Positions 55,601-64,000 of a DNA stretch of 64,000 bases are shown here, in pieces. A program made the position numbers and the translations under genes. The stretch's first letter is position 1. Each line of letters starts with the position of its first letter. This stretch comes from Erwinia sp. S63 (GTDB taxonomy: Bacteria > Pseudomonadota > Gammaproteobacteria > Enterobacterales > Enterobacteriaceae). The stretch is from assembly GCF_016625195.1 (NCBI RefSeq), contig NZ_JACVUP010000007.1, forward strand, positions 124,001 through 188,000. Reading direction: 5' to 3'. The notes under the pieces were generated by a model that saw nothing but the letters and a program-made list of their open reading frames with translations, ran no database searches and had not been told where the DNA came from.

Positions 55601-57896
55601 CGTCTTCCAGCTCGGCCAAGCGGCGACGGCTCACCATACGCATCAGGCGCCATGCCATCAGCGCAAAAAGTATCACCACTACCACGGCACAAATCGCCAG
55701 CCACACCGGATGCGTTGCCAGCAGATTCCACAGGCGCTCCCACCACGGCAGATGGCCGACGAAATAGGTATCGCCGACGCGCACACTGGTGACGCCCGAT
55801 TCTCGTACCACGGTGGCAGAACCGAACACGGCGGCGCGCTTGCCGCTGTCGAGCAGGGCATTATTCAGCAGATCCCAACCGCGCGGGCTGTCAGCCAGCA
55901 GCGCAACCACGCTGCGCTGATCGTTAAACGGCGACTGGAAGCCGACGATGGCGCCCATCGGGCCGCGTGAGCTGATACCGGTCTGGCTCTCTACCGCACG
56001 ATCGCTGGCGGACACCGGTACGTTCTGCGCGGTGATCGGGCGTGATGGCATGTTGATCCAGCTACGCGCCGCATCCGCCAGCAGGTTGATCTTCTTGTCA
56101 TCCTGCAGATCCTGCGGAATACCGCCGATCATCAGCAGATCGGCGTCTTTATCTTTCGCCTGGTTCCAGTCATCACTCATCTGCACGCGCAGCGCCGGAT
56201 AGCCGGTCTGGGCACCGATGGCGCCCAGCGCGTTCAGCATGGTGCTGACTTCACCATTAGCAGGTTTTGGTTGCACTAACACCAGCGTCTGCGCCAGATC
56301 GGCATAGCGGCTGTAAGGGAAACCGGCGTTGGCGTACGCACCCAGCGACGGCATCTCGATGTAGTGGCGATAGCCGGAGAAATCGATGCTGGAGTTGTCA
56401 TCGATCACCACGTGATGACCGACGGCGGTGACGGTTTCGCAGCGACCGTCAGCGGTGCCACCGATAAAGGTGTTGGCGTAATCAAAGTTGAAGCGCAACT
56501 GGTTGACGACGCCGAGACGCAACGCCGGGATGGTCAACTGGCGGTTGCTGTCCTGCAGGCCTTGCATCAGCGGAATGCGCATGATCTGCTGTCCTGCCGT
56601 ATCTTTCGGCGTCAGCGGGTAATCCTGCATGAACTGATTGTTCAGATGCACCGCCAGGCGCGAGCCATCTTGCTGGATCGGCGAGGTATAGCGGTAAATC
56701 AGATCCATGTCGATGCCGCGTGCGCGCACCAGGAACAGGTCCGGCGGCAGGTTCAGCGTCAGACTGATCGGGTTCGGCTGCAAGCCATCGGCCTGCAGCT
56801 GGTTCTGATACTGCGTCAGCTCGGCAAACGTGGTGCGGCGATCGGTGCGCACCCAGTTTGGCGCATCATAGGCCTGACGCGGTGCCAGCATTTTCACGCT
56901 GTCGATGGTTGAGGTATCGCCGCGCAGCAGCAGTTCGCCTTGCGCAATACCTTCGACGGCGGTCAGCAGGTCTTTGTCATCACGACCCAAAATCAGTAGC
57001 ATTTTCTCGTACGGATTGTCCGGCTGGCTGACCATTTCAACGGTCGGTTTCTCCACCGGTGGCAGATCTTTCAGGAAGTCCGGGCGATGGTCGTTGGTGG
57101 CGAACACCACCGCATGCTGCTCTTTCGGTAACTGGTTAAACAGCACCGGGAAGGATTGACCGCGCCACTGCGCTTTGCTGCCGAACCAGGATGCCAGAAT
57201 ACCCGCCGCGCGCTGCTGCACCAGGTTGGGCTGGTTGCTGAACACCATCGGCAGTTGTAGCGGCCGGCTGTCACGCGCGTCAAAGAACGGTTCCGGGAAG
57301 TGCGACAGGTCGTTCTTCAGCGGCAGTTTTTGCAGCGTCAGGTCGAGCTTGCTCTCTTTGCCGATATCCATCCAGATGGTGCTGTTGGCCGGGTTTTCAC
57401 ACACGTTGGCGTAATGGCCCACCAGTTCGAGGCGCACGCGGTTAAAGTCACCGATAAAGCGCGGATCGATCGGCAACTGAGTTTGATTCTCTTTGCCTAG
57501 CTGATCGGCAGTGACGGTGACCAGTCCCACCAGTTCGTCGTTGAGATAGACCTTGAGTTGCGACAGCGTCGGAATCAGCGCCGGTGAAGGACGATAGCTG
57601 AGCGTCAGCAAGGCGCGTGTCACCACTTCATCACTGCGCACGCCGAACTCGATCTGGCTGGTGGGCTCGGTGCCGCGCAGCGTCATGCTGCCTGGCGGTG
57701 GCGCGACCTGATTAAACAGCAGCTGGCTGTCGCGCAGCGGGGCATTGGCATCCAGCGGCTGGCTGACGACCGGCAGCGGTATCTGTGCGCTGGCGCGCGG
57801 TGCTTCAGGGGCAGAAGGCTGCGGTGCGGCCTGTGCCAGCGTTGCAGTGCCCAGCAGCAGGGCAGTAAACCAGCTCAGTTTTCTCGTCATGGTCAT
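55593..57896 (-). CDS. bcsB: Cellulose synthase periplasmic regulatory subunit BcsB (second locus)
   Basis: A 767-residue subunit close in length to E. coli BcsB. The signal peptide covers residues 1-23 (TLAQA-AP), followed by a short Ala/Pro segment. The core includes VCENPANSTIWMDIGKES, LARMAF-free flavodoxin-like folds, and a C-terminal membrane anchor (near 725-750) ending in an Arg/Glu-rich tail. It starts 9 bp after the bcsA stop, and an ATG at 57890 is an alternative start. It pairs with the second-locus BcsA. Confidence 0.94.
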   Translation of the reverse strand: MTMTRKLSWFTALLLGTATLAQAAPQPSAPEAPRASAQIPLPVVSQPLDANAPLRDSQLLFNQVAPPPGSMTLRGTEPTSQIEFGVRSDEVVTRALLTLSYRPSPALIPTLSQLKVYLNDELVGLVTVTADQLGKENQTQLPIDPRFIGDFNRVRLELVGHYANVCENPANSTIWMDIGKESKLDLTLQKLPLKNDLSHFPEPFFDARDSRPLQLPMVFSNQPNLVQQRAAGILASWFGSKAQWRGQSFPVLFNQLPKEQHAVVFATNDHRPDFLKDLPPVEKPTVEMVSQPDNPYEKMLLILGRDDKDLLTAVEGIAQGELLLRGDTSTIDSVKMLAPRQAYDAPNWVRTDRRTTFAELTQYQNQLQADGLQPNPISLTLNLPPDLFLVRARGIDMDLIYRYTSPIQQDGSRLAVHLNNQFMQDYPLTPKDTAGQQIMRIPLMQGLQDSNRQLTIPALRLGVVNQLRFNFDYANTFIGGTADGRCETVTAVGHHVVIDDNSSIDFSGYRHYIEMPSLGAYANAGFPYSRYADLAQTLVLVQPKPANGEVSTMLNALGAIGAQTGYPALRVQMSDDWNQAKDKDADLLMIGGIPQDLQDDKKINLLADAARSWINMPSRPITAQNVPVSASDRAVESQTGISSRGPMGAIVGFQSPFNDQRSVVALLADSPRGWDLLNNALLDSGKRAAVFGSATVVRESGVTSVRVGDTYFVGHLPWWERLWNLLATHPVWLAICAVVVVILFALMAWRLMRMVSRRRLAELEDDE

Positions 57897-57905
57897 ATCA
57901 TCAAC

Positions 57906-60521
57906 TTATGAAAAATCGGTTTTGATTGCCGCAGGTACGCGGCTAATGCCCTGCGGCAGCAGTGTTGCCAGCCAGCTCACCAGGGAAGTCAGTGCACGGA
58001 ACATACGGCGCAGCGGGGCAGGACCATACTCCGCCAGACGCAGGTAACCTTTGAAACCCAGCACCATAATATCGGCCAGACTCTGCACCGGTTTATCTTC
58101 CGGGAAGCCGTCCTGCCACAGCGCCCAGGTGTCGGCGCGGGCGAAGGTACACTGGATAAATTCAATATGCTGGCGGGTGGAGAGTTGATGCAGGCGAATA
58201 CCCGCGCGTCTGCCAAACACGCGCTGTACCTGGCACGGGAAGCTGAACTCCTGCTGGCCACGGCGCAGCAGCAGCCACACCGGCTCATCCTCTTTTAACG
58301 CATCGGCTTCACGCAGTTCGACCCCAACCCCGCCATCTGAATAGTCGCGCAGGGTGCACGGCACCATATGGCCATCTTCACGTGCGATGGCGGCGGGCAT
58401 GGCGATCTCAACGCGGTGTGCTTCACGAATCTGGCGCGCTTCCACCGAAACCGCCACGGCACCGCCGAGAATAATCATGTTGTACACCACCCACACCAGG
58501 CTGACCCAGATGGTGAGCATCTCGTTGGCTGGGCCGTAAGCCATGCGCCAGAACGCCATGCCGATGCCCGCGATATTCAACAGCACCAGCATCATGTAGG
58601 GCTTGGTGATCACCCAATCGAGGTGACGCTCTTCAACCAGACCACCTTTAGCGGTGACGTTGAACTTGCCTTTGTGCGGGTTGAACAGCGCGACCGTCGT
58701 CGGTCGAGCGATATACCACGCCAGCACGGTTTCATACACTTCGCTCCAGAACGAGTGACGCCAGCGTCCCTGGATGCGTGAGTTGGTCAGGCTGGTGTGC
58801 ACCATGTGCGGCAGCACGTAGATGGCAATCGCCAGCGCGGGCGCGTAGATGATGTAGGCGTGGCATAGCAGAAACGCCAGCGGTGCCAGCAGGAAGATCA
58901 GGCGCGGAATCCCGGCGAGGAAGTGCAGCATGGCGTTGGCATAACACAGCCGCTGCACCAACTTTAAGCCTTTGCCCATCAACGGGTTATCGAGACGGAA
59001 AATCTGCACCATGCCGCGTGCCCAGCGAATACGCTGGCCGATGTGCGCCGACAAGCTCTCGGTGGCGAGACCTGCCGCCTGTGGGATACGGATATAAGCG
59101 GAGGTGTAACCCTGACGATGCAGACGCAGCGAGGTGTGCGCATCTTCGGTCACGGTTTCCACCGCTATGCCGCCAATCTCATCCAGCGCGGTGCGGCGCA
59201 ATACGGCGCAAGAGCCGCAGAAGAATGCCGCATCCCAGGTATCGTTACCGTCCTGCACCAGACCGTAGAACAGCGAGCCTTCGTTTGGCGTCTGACGGAA
59301 GCGACCGAGGTTGCGCTCGAACGGATCGGGCGAAAAGAAGTGGTGCGGCGTTTGCAGCATCGCCAGGCGGTGGTCCTTCAGGAACCAGCCCATGGTCATT
59401 TGCAGGAAGGAGCGTGTCGGCACGTGGTCACAGTCAAAAATCGCCACATAATCACTGCGACACGCCACTTTCAAGGCATGGTTGATGTTGCCCGCTTTGG
59501 CGTGCTCGTGGCTGGGGCGCACCACGTAATTTACCCCGACGCTGGCGGCAAACTCGCGAAACTCCTCGCGCGTACCATCATCCAGAAGATAGATGTTGAG
59601 CTTGTCCTGCGGCCAGTCAATGCCCATCGCAGCGTAGATGGTGGGTTTCACCACGCTCAGCGATTCATTGTAGGTTGGCACCAGAATATCAACGCTCGGC
59701 CAGGAGGTGATCTCCGGCGGCATGGAGACTGGCTGGCGATTGAGTGGCCACAGCGTCTGGAAGTAGCCCAGCACCAGTACTGTCCAGGAGTAGGTTTCCG
59801 CGCCAATCAGCAGCAGGCCGAACGTCAGACTGAGCGGATCGTCCCAGTTCAGCGTTTCGGTGTAGCGCCACCACAGGTAGCGACAAGAGATGGTGAGTGA
59901 CAGCACAATCAGCATGATGGTGGAGAGGCGACCCGGCACGCGACGCACCATCATCGCCAGGCCCCACAGCAGTAGCACGAAGACAAATTGCGTGGTGATG
60001 CCAAACGGCTGTGAAATACACAACAGCGCCAGCAGGCTGGCGACAATTGCCGCGACGATAAACAGCAACTGGCGCACTCGTGGCGGCAGCTTCTGCAGCT
60101 GCTGTTCGGTGCGCAAGTGAATGCCGCTTTTAGCCATGCGCGCGGGCAGCGATCCCAGCCATTGATAAAACTGCTGACGCCAGCGGAACAGCGGACCAAA
60201 GGCGTTAAACCGTTTACGTTCGCTGCGTGCGCTGTTGTCGAGCGGTAACACCAGCATCAGCCACAGGCTCTGCATGGCGTAACGCAGGACGTCTAATGGG
60301 CGCGGGCGCAATGGCGAGATATGCGGGAAGTAGCGCTGACGCTGTTGCAGTATGCGCTGCCAGCCGGGGGTTTCCAGCCGCAGCAGCGACCAGGCCAGCA
60401 CGCACCACAGCAGGTGCAGCATAACGGTTAGGCGGCCCGCGCCGTGCTGGCGAGCCACGCGGGCGCGGCTTTGCAGCGCCTGCCAGGCCTGCGGTAGCAG
60501 TAGCCAGCGCAATGGATTCAC
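57906..60521 (-). CDS. bcsA: Cellulose synthase catalytic subunit BcsA (second locus, E. coli type)
   Basis: An 871-residue GT2 cellulose synthase, matching E. coli (872). The GTG start at 60521 overlaps the bcsQ stop as GTGA. A longer in-frame start at 60695 is rejected because its extra 58 residues lie in bcsQ and are not family-like. The catalytic DCD is D363-C364-D365, TEDAHTSLRLH is present, and the glucan-gating Q496-RIR-W500 is intact. A C-terminal PilZ domain (AHRVEIAMP...DYSDGG) senses cyclic di-GMP. The N-terminal extension of about 150 residues is the part that contacts BcsR/Q/E/F in E. coli-type complexes. Confidence 0.95.
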   Translation of the reverse strand: MNPLRWLLLPQAWQALQSRARVARQHGAGRLTVMLHLLWCVLAWSLLRLETPGWQRILQQRQRYFPHISPLRPRPLDVLRYAMQSLWLMLVLPLDNSARSERKRFNAFGPLFRWRQQFYQWLGSLPARMAKSGIHLRTEQQLQKLPPRVRQLLFIVAAIVASLLALLCISQPFGITTQFVFVLLLWGLAMMVRRVPGRLSTIMLIVLSLTISCRYLWWRYTETLNWDDPLSLTFGLLLIGAETYSWTVLVLGYFQTLWPLNRQPVSMPPEITSWPSVDILVPTYNESLSVVKPTIYAAMGIDWPQDKLNIYLLDDGTREEFREFAASVGVNYVVRPSHEHAKAGNINHALKVACRSDYVAIFDCDHVPTRSFLQMTMGWFLKDHRLAMLQTPHHFFSPDPFERNLGRFRQTPNEGSLFYGLVQDGNDTWDAAFFCGSCAVLRRTALDEIGGIAVETVTEDAHTSLRLHRQGYTSAYIRIPQAAGLATESLSAHIGQRIRWARGMVQIFRLDNPLMGKGLKLVQRLCYANAMLHFLAGIPRLIFLLAPLAFLLCHAYIIYAPALAIAIYVLPHMVHTSLTNSRIQGRWRHSFWSEVYETVLAWYIARPTTVALFNPHKGKFNVTAKGGLVEERHLDWVITKPYMMLVLLNIAGIGMAFWRMAYGPANEMLTIWVSLVWVVYNMIILGGAVAVSVEARQIREAHRVEIAMPAAIAREDGHMVPCTLRDYSDGGVGVELREADALKEDEPVWLLLRRGQQEFSFPCQVQRVFGRRAGIRLHQLSTRQHIEFIQCTFARADTWALWQDGFPEDKPVQSLADIMVLGFKGYLRLAEYGPAPLRRMFRALTSLVSWLATLLPQGISRVPAAIKTDFS

Positions 60522-61249
60522 GCCACACCGCCTGCAACGTTCAATAATAGCCAGTTCGCCAGCGTATTGATTTCTTCGCTCGCCAGCGCATGAGGACGAT
60601 ATTCGCCCACCGGTTGTTTCATCATCAAGGCTTCCGCCAGCGCTTCGTCGCGGTGAATCACCTGCGGTATCAGATTCTTCAATGTCCGCAGCCACAGCTG
60701 ATGCAGATCCTGTTGCAGCTGGCTGTTGGCGTTAAATTGATTGATCAGAAACAGCGTATGCGGCAAAAAACGCGGATGATGCAAACGCAGCTGGCAGTTG
60801 GCATCCAGCGATAGCACCTGCAACAGGCGATCGGCGTGGATGGCGAAGGATCGTTGCCATGGCAGCAGATCCGCCGGAAGGTCGAGGATCACCCAGCGAT
60901 ACTGCGATTTCAGGGCCGGGAGTGCGTTCAGCAATGGCGTAGCAAGCTGTTCGTCGGCGTTTTGCAGACTTAAGACCTGCTGAGAGGTTAAGGCTCCGAA
61001 AGGCAGGAAATCCAAACCGGTCTGATAGCGCTGAGCGCACTGCTGCCACGGCTGCTGTTCCAGCAGCGCAGGAACCCAGCCCTGAGTGCGATTGAGCGGC
61101 AAGTTAAAATGGGCAGCCAGTTGATTTGAAGCAGAAAAGTCGATGACCAGCACCGACTCCTGTAGGGCATTGAGCGCCCAGCCAAGTGCCGCACTGAGTG
61201 ATGTTGCGCCGCAGCCGCCGCGCAAACCTTGTAAGGCAATAACCGGCAT
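60518..61249 (-). CDS. bcsQ: BcsQ-type ATPase of the second cellulose locus
   Basis: A 243-residue MinD-like protein near E. coli BcsQ (LALANW-like SEEINTLANWLLLN, IHRDEALAEALMMKQPVGEYR). The P-loop reads QGLRGGCGATS: the Walker lysine before Ser/Thr is replaced by Ala and the signature lysine by Arg. E. coli BcsQ has the similar RGGVGTTT. It should bind BcsR as a regulatory complex that recruits BcsA. It overlaps bcsR by 1 bp and bcsA by 4 bp. Confidence 0.92.
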   Translation of the reverse strand: MPVIALQGLRGGCGATSLSAALGWALNALQESVLVIDFSASNQLAAHFNLPLNRTQGWVPALLEQQPWQQCAQRYQTGLDFLPFGALTSQQVLSLQNADEQLATPLLNALPALKSQYRWVILDLPADLLPWQRSFAIHADRLLQVLSLDANCQLRLHHPRFLPHTLFLINQFNANSQLQQDLHQLWLRTLKNLIPQVIHRDEALAEALMMKQPVGEYRPHALASEEINTLANWLLLNVAGGVA

Positions 61250-61443
61250 TAGCGTTCAGGCTCCTGATCGGCGGATAATTCACGCAGCAGCGGCCAGCGC
61301 GTCAGCAGACTATTCAGTCGCTCTTCACGGGCAATATCAATGTAACGAAATGCCTTAAGGGAAAAGGCTTCGCTCAGGGTATTAATGTCATCCTGATCTT
61401 CAGTGGTTGACGCGATCAGCGAAAAGGCATTCTCTGTTTTCAT
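61249..61443 (-). CDS. bcsR: Small cellulose synthase regulator BcsR (YhjR family)
   Basis: A 64-residue protein. INTLSEAFSLKAFRYIDIAREERLNSLLTRWPLLRELS aligns with E. coli BcsR (LKQAFSLPDIDYADIS, LKRWPLLAEF). BcsR forms a tetramer with BcsQ that stimulates cyclic di-GMP binding. The start at 61443 (MKTENAF) follows GGTGGCAAAAG. It is the first gene of the leftward operon and its stop and the bcsQ start share a base (TAATG). Confidence 0.9.
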   Translation of the reverse strand: MKTENAFSLIASTTEDQDDINTLSEAFSLKAFRYIDIAREERLNSLLTRWPLLRELSADQEPER

Positions 61444-61634
61444 TACTTTTGCCACCAAAAACAACAACGGATGAATTGTGGTTCTATTTTTTGTAAAGTC
61501 TAAACCCGGAGAAAAGCGGGCACCATGCCAAAATCGATATGATTTGAGATAGCGCAGGTTTTATTTATTTCAGCAGTTCCAATCGTCGCCGTCTATATTA
61601 AACTAGCCTGGATTGTTCTGATCGCGAAACAAAT

Positions 61635-63182
61635 ATGAAAAATCGCTATGCGCTTGGCCTACAACAAGTTCAGCAGGAATTAGTCACCCTGCAAAATCCG
61701 GGGTTTTATTGGATTACCAGTCAGCGTCAGGAAGATGCGCGGGTACTGCTGCGTCAGGTAGTGAGCCATCAACAGGCGGCAACCCTGGTCAGTTCTGATG
61801 AGAAGCCTCAGTCTTTACTTACGCCGGACCCGCTGACGGGCCCGGCGCGCATTCCTTTATTCTCGCTGCCGGCCAATAAAACCAGCCTGCAACATCTGGA
61901 GAATGATTTTGCTCGCGTACTGAATAGCCGCAGTGGTTTAGTGCTGTTTTACAGCAACGCTGCACTATGGAGTAAATTATCCGAGGATGAACTCACGCTG
62001 TGGGTGAAACGTATGCGGCGGTTGCTCATTAAAAAACAAATCACGCTGCTACTGATCACCTCAGGTGCTTCAATTATTCATCTGCGTAACCATCTACAGC
62101 GTTATTTTCGCCAACTTGATGGTGTCGCACATTTAGAATTTCAACAGGATAGCTGGCAATATCGAATTAACTGGTGGTACTCAGCAGACAAATTACTGGC
62201 TGACCGTGCAATTCGATTGAGTTGTAATGAGAATCAATTCATTGCCATTAATGAAGTGGAACAAACTACGCCGCTTAGCCTCAATGATGAAAATCAGTTT
62301 CTGGCACAGGAAGGGGTGCTGGAAGGTGCGCCGCCGCTCTCCAGCCAGTGGCAACTGTTTAGCGACAATGAGAGCGTATTCTCGCGTGCCCAGCAGGCCA
62401 ACGCTGCCACGGTCATTTTTAGCCTGGCCCATAACCAGGATATCAATGCCCTGGCAAAAATGGTCCATAGCTTGCGCCGCTCACGCGGTAACGCATTAAA
62501 GATTGTGGTGCGCGAAATTAGTACCAGTCTTAGGTATAGCGATGAGCGGTTATTGCTGGCGTGTGGCGTCAATGCCATCGTGCCCGGTGCACAAACGCTG
62601 TCACGCTTTCTCACCACGCTGGAAGGGATTCAGGGCCAGCAGTTTACGCGTCATGTTCCGGCCAACTTGCCCGCGCTGATGCAGGCATTACAGCCGCTGC
62701 AGCAAAAAGGGTATTTGCAGCTGGAGCCGTTCTGCGCGGCGGTACAGCAGTTGATGAGCAATACGCTGCTGCCAGAAAACGACAAGGGGCTGATGGTGGC
62801 ATTGCGCCCGGTGCCGCAGCTGAAACCCGAGCAGATTCTGACGCTGTGTAAACCGCGTCGTTTTGGTGATTTGGTGACGCTGATTAACGATCGCATCTAT
62901 CTGTTTCTGTCATCCTGCCGCTTCAACGATTTGGATATCGCGTTGAAATCGATTTTCTCACTGCCGCACGATGAGTTGTTCAGTAATCGCGTGGTGTGGT
63001 TCGAGGACAATCAGATTTTGTCGGAAGTGCACAAGATTCGCCAACTGACACCCGTGGCGCAGCGTGAAGTGCCGATGGCGCCGATTGAGGCCCCGCGGAC
63101 GAATAAGGTGTCCGCTTCGGATATGCGTGGGGCGCAAACCCCGCAGCCTATTATTCTCAATCTCGATGGAGATCGCCGCTGA
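61635..63182 (+). CDS. bcsE: Cyclic di-GMP-binding cellulose regulator BcsE
   Basis: A 515-residue cytosolic regulator with the GIL domain of BcsE. The I-site RxGD is present as R409-FGD412 in CKPRRFGD, so cyclic di-GMP binding is expected. The N-terminal REC/NTPase-like parts (residues 1-370) contact BcsR/Q in E. coli. It is the first gene of bcsEFG, divergent from bcsR across a 191-bp promoter region that likely drives both operons. Its stop overlaps bcsF by one base (TGATG). Confidence 0.93.
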   Translation: MKNRYALGLQQVQQELVTLQNPGFYWITSQRQEDARVLLRQVVSHQQAATLVSSDEKPQSLLTPDPLTGPARIPLFSLPANKTSLQHLENDFARVLNSRSGLVLFYSNAALWSKLSEDELTLWVKRMRRLLIKKQITLLLITSGASIIHLRNHLQRYFRQLDGVAHLEFQQDSWQYRINWWYSADKLLADRAIRLSCNENQFIAINEVEQTTPLSLNDENQFLAQEGVLEGAPPLSSQWQLFSDNESVFSRAQQANAATVIFSLAHNQDINALAKMVHSLRRSRGNALKIVVREISTSLRYSDERLLLACGVNAIVPGAQTLSRFLTTLEGIQGQQFTRHVPANLPALMQALQPLQQKGYLQLEPFCAAVQQLMSNTLLPENDKGLMVALRPVPQLKPEQILTLCKPRRFGDLVTLINDRIYLFLSSCRFNDLDIALKSIFSLPHDELFSNRVVWFEDNQILSEVHKIRQLTPVAQREVPMAPIEAPRTNKVSASDMRGAQTPQPIILNLDGDRR

Positions 63183-63370
63183 TGACACTGATGGATTGGG
63201 TGCAGGTGGCGATCCTGCTGTTATTAATTTTACTGTTCCTGAAATCGTTGTTTGTGCGCTGGTTACCGCGCAGCAGCACCAGCCTGCTGATGCGTCTGCT
63301 GCCACCACGCGCGCTGAAGTCGGAAGGGCAGTGGCAACGCAAACCGAATAAAACGGATACTAAACCGTAA
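63182..63370 (+). CDS. bcsF: Cellulose biosynthesis membrane protein BcsF
   Basis: A 62-residue protein with one N-terminal membrane helix (residues 5-26, rich in Leu/Ile) and a basic tail, the BcsF form. In E. coli BcsF anchors BcsE at the membrane near BcsG. It is coupled to bcsE and to bcsG (TAATG). Confidence 0.9.
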   Translation: MTLMDWVQVAILLLLILLFLKSLFVRWLPRSSTSLLMRLLPPRALKSEGQWQRKPNKTDTKP

Positions 63371-64000
63371 TGAGTGATAACAAACCTTCGACGCTGCACG
63401 GTTCGTGGTGGCGCGGCCTCGGCGGCTGGAACTTCTACTTCCTGATCAAATTTGGTCTGTTGTGGTATGGCTACCTGAATTTTCATGCGCTGAGCAATCT
63501 GGTGTTCCTGGCCTGGCTGCTGTTCCCGCTGCCTTCACGCCGTCTGCATCGTGTGCGTCACTGGGTGTCACTGCCGATTGGCTTTGCGCTGTTCTGGCAT
63601 GACACCTGGCTGCCGGGACTGGAATCGATCATGAGTCAGGGCAGCCAGGTCGCGGGCTTCTCTTCTGCTTACCTGCTTGACCTGCTGGAACGCTTTATCA
63701 ACTGGCAAATGATTGGCGCAGGCTTCGTGCTGCTGGTGATCTATATGTTCGTGGCGCAGTGGATCCGCGTCACGGTGCTGGTTTCGCTGATGCTGATCTG
63801 GCTTAACGTGCTGACCATTGCCGGACCGGCGATGAATCTGCTGCCGACCAAAGCGGCGACACCGGAAGTCGCATTGAATAACCCACCAGCCGCGACCAAA
63901 GCGCCGGATGGCCTGGACCAGTCTGCACCCCCGACCAGTGCCAATCTGACCTCCTGGCTCAACCGCTTCTACGACAGTGAGCGTCAGCGTGCCACCCATT
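63370..64000 (+). CDS. bcsG: Cellulose phosphoethanolamine transferase BcsG (partial, runs off the right edge)
   Basis: The first 210 residues of BcsG. WWRGLGGWNFYFLIKFGLLWYGYLNFH-like opening, RHWVSLPIGFALFWHDTWLPG, ESIMSQGSQVAGF and FINWQMIGAGFVLLV match E. coli. These are the membrane segments that precede the periplasmic zinc transferase domain, which lies outside the window. BcsG decorates cellulose with phosphoethanolamine. The ATG at 63370 overlaps the bcsF stop. Confidence 0.95.
   Translation, partial: MSDNKPSTLHGSWWRGLGGWNFYFLIKFGLLWYGYLNFHALSNLVFLAWLLFPLPSRRLHRVRHWVSLPIGFALFWHDTWLPGLESIMSQGSQVAGFSSAYLLDLLERFINWQMIGAGFVLLVIYMFVAQWIRVTVLVSLMLIWLNVLTIAGPAMNLLPTKAATPEVALNNPPAATKAPDGLDQSAPPTSANLTSWLNRFYDSERQRATH

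Noticed and set aside
60522-60695. Longer N-terminus for the second-locus BcsA
   Set aside because: The extra residues overlap bcsQ and are low in family similarity. The GTG at 60521 gives the E. coli length and a GTGA overlap.

Overview
The window looks like chromosomal DNA of an enterobacterium in the Erwiniaceae (Pantoea or Erwinia type). This rests on gene content and on synteny with the Escherichia coli yia-yhj region (dpp, tRNA-Pro, eptB, mtl, yibL, yiaF, bcs), with lineage-specific blocks added. No database search was possible. Family names come from recognised motifs and remembered sequences, so species-level identity is inference.

Layout. 1-2332: the start of the selenocysteine-containing formate dehydrogenase-O large subunit (fdoG, leftward) and divergent fdhD. 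2356-4296: an AT-richer two-gene cassette encoding an AAA ATPase and an HNH nuclease, which reads as a Septu (PtuA/PtuB) anti-phage system. 4293-6582: a DeoR-type regulator divergent from a class III aminotransferase. 6691-10761: a leftward PTS operon (EIIA, EIIB, UlaA-type EIIC, allulose-phosphate-type epimerase) with a divergent LacI-family regulator and two matching operators. 10949-18174: sodA, a VirK/YbjX protein, yibL, the mannitol operon mtlADR with four CRP sites, and the yiaF lipoprotein gene. 18316-19914: a gamma-glutamyltransferase homologue.

20106-27955: a guanidine-I (ykkC) riboswitch with its own terminator, followed by an ABC importer, two DUF1989 proteins and a biotin carboxylase of the urea/guanidine carboxylase family. 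Together these read as guanidine uptake and carboxylation, but no allophanate hydrolase is present. 28205-30191: an orphan NadS-like HTH protein, an HD hydrolase, and the ohrR/ohr peroxide pair. 30450-39205: eptB, tRNA-Pro(TGG), repeat-rich non-coding DNA, and dppABCDF.

39682-64000: two different cellulose synthase loci facing each other. The rightward one is bcsO-Q-A-B-C-D-Z, with the crystallinity subunit BcsD. The leftward one is bcsR-Q-A-B-C with a divergent bcsE-F-G, the E. coli type that makes phosphoethanolamine cellulose. The second locus has no bcsZ, so the single bcsZ of the first may serve both. Between them lie a decayed BrnT/BrnA toxin-antitoxin pair and two very large nested palindromes of about 190 bp each. 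Shorter palindromes and a 51-bp tandem repeat lie downstream of the tRNA gene.
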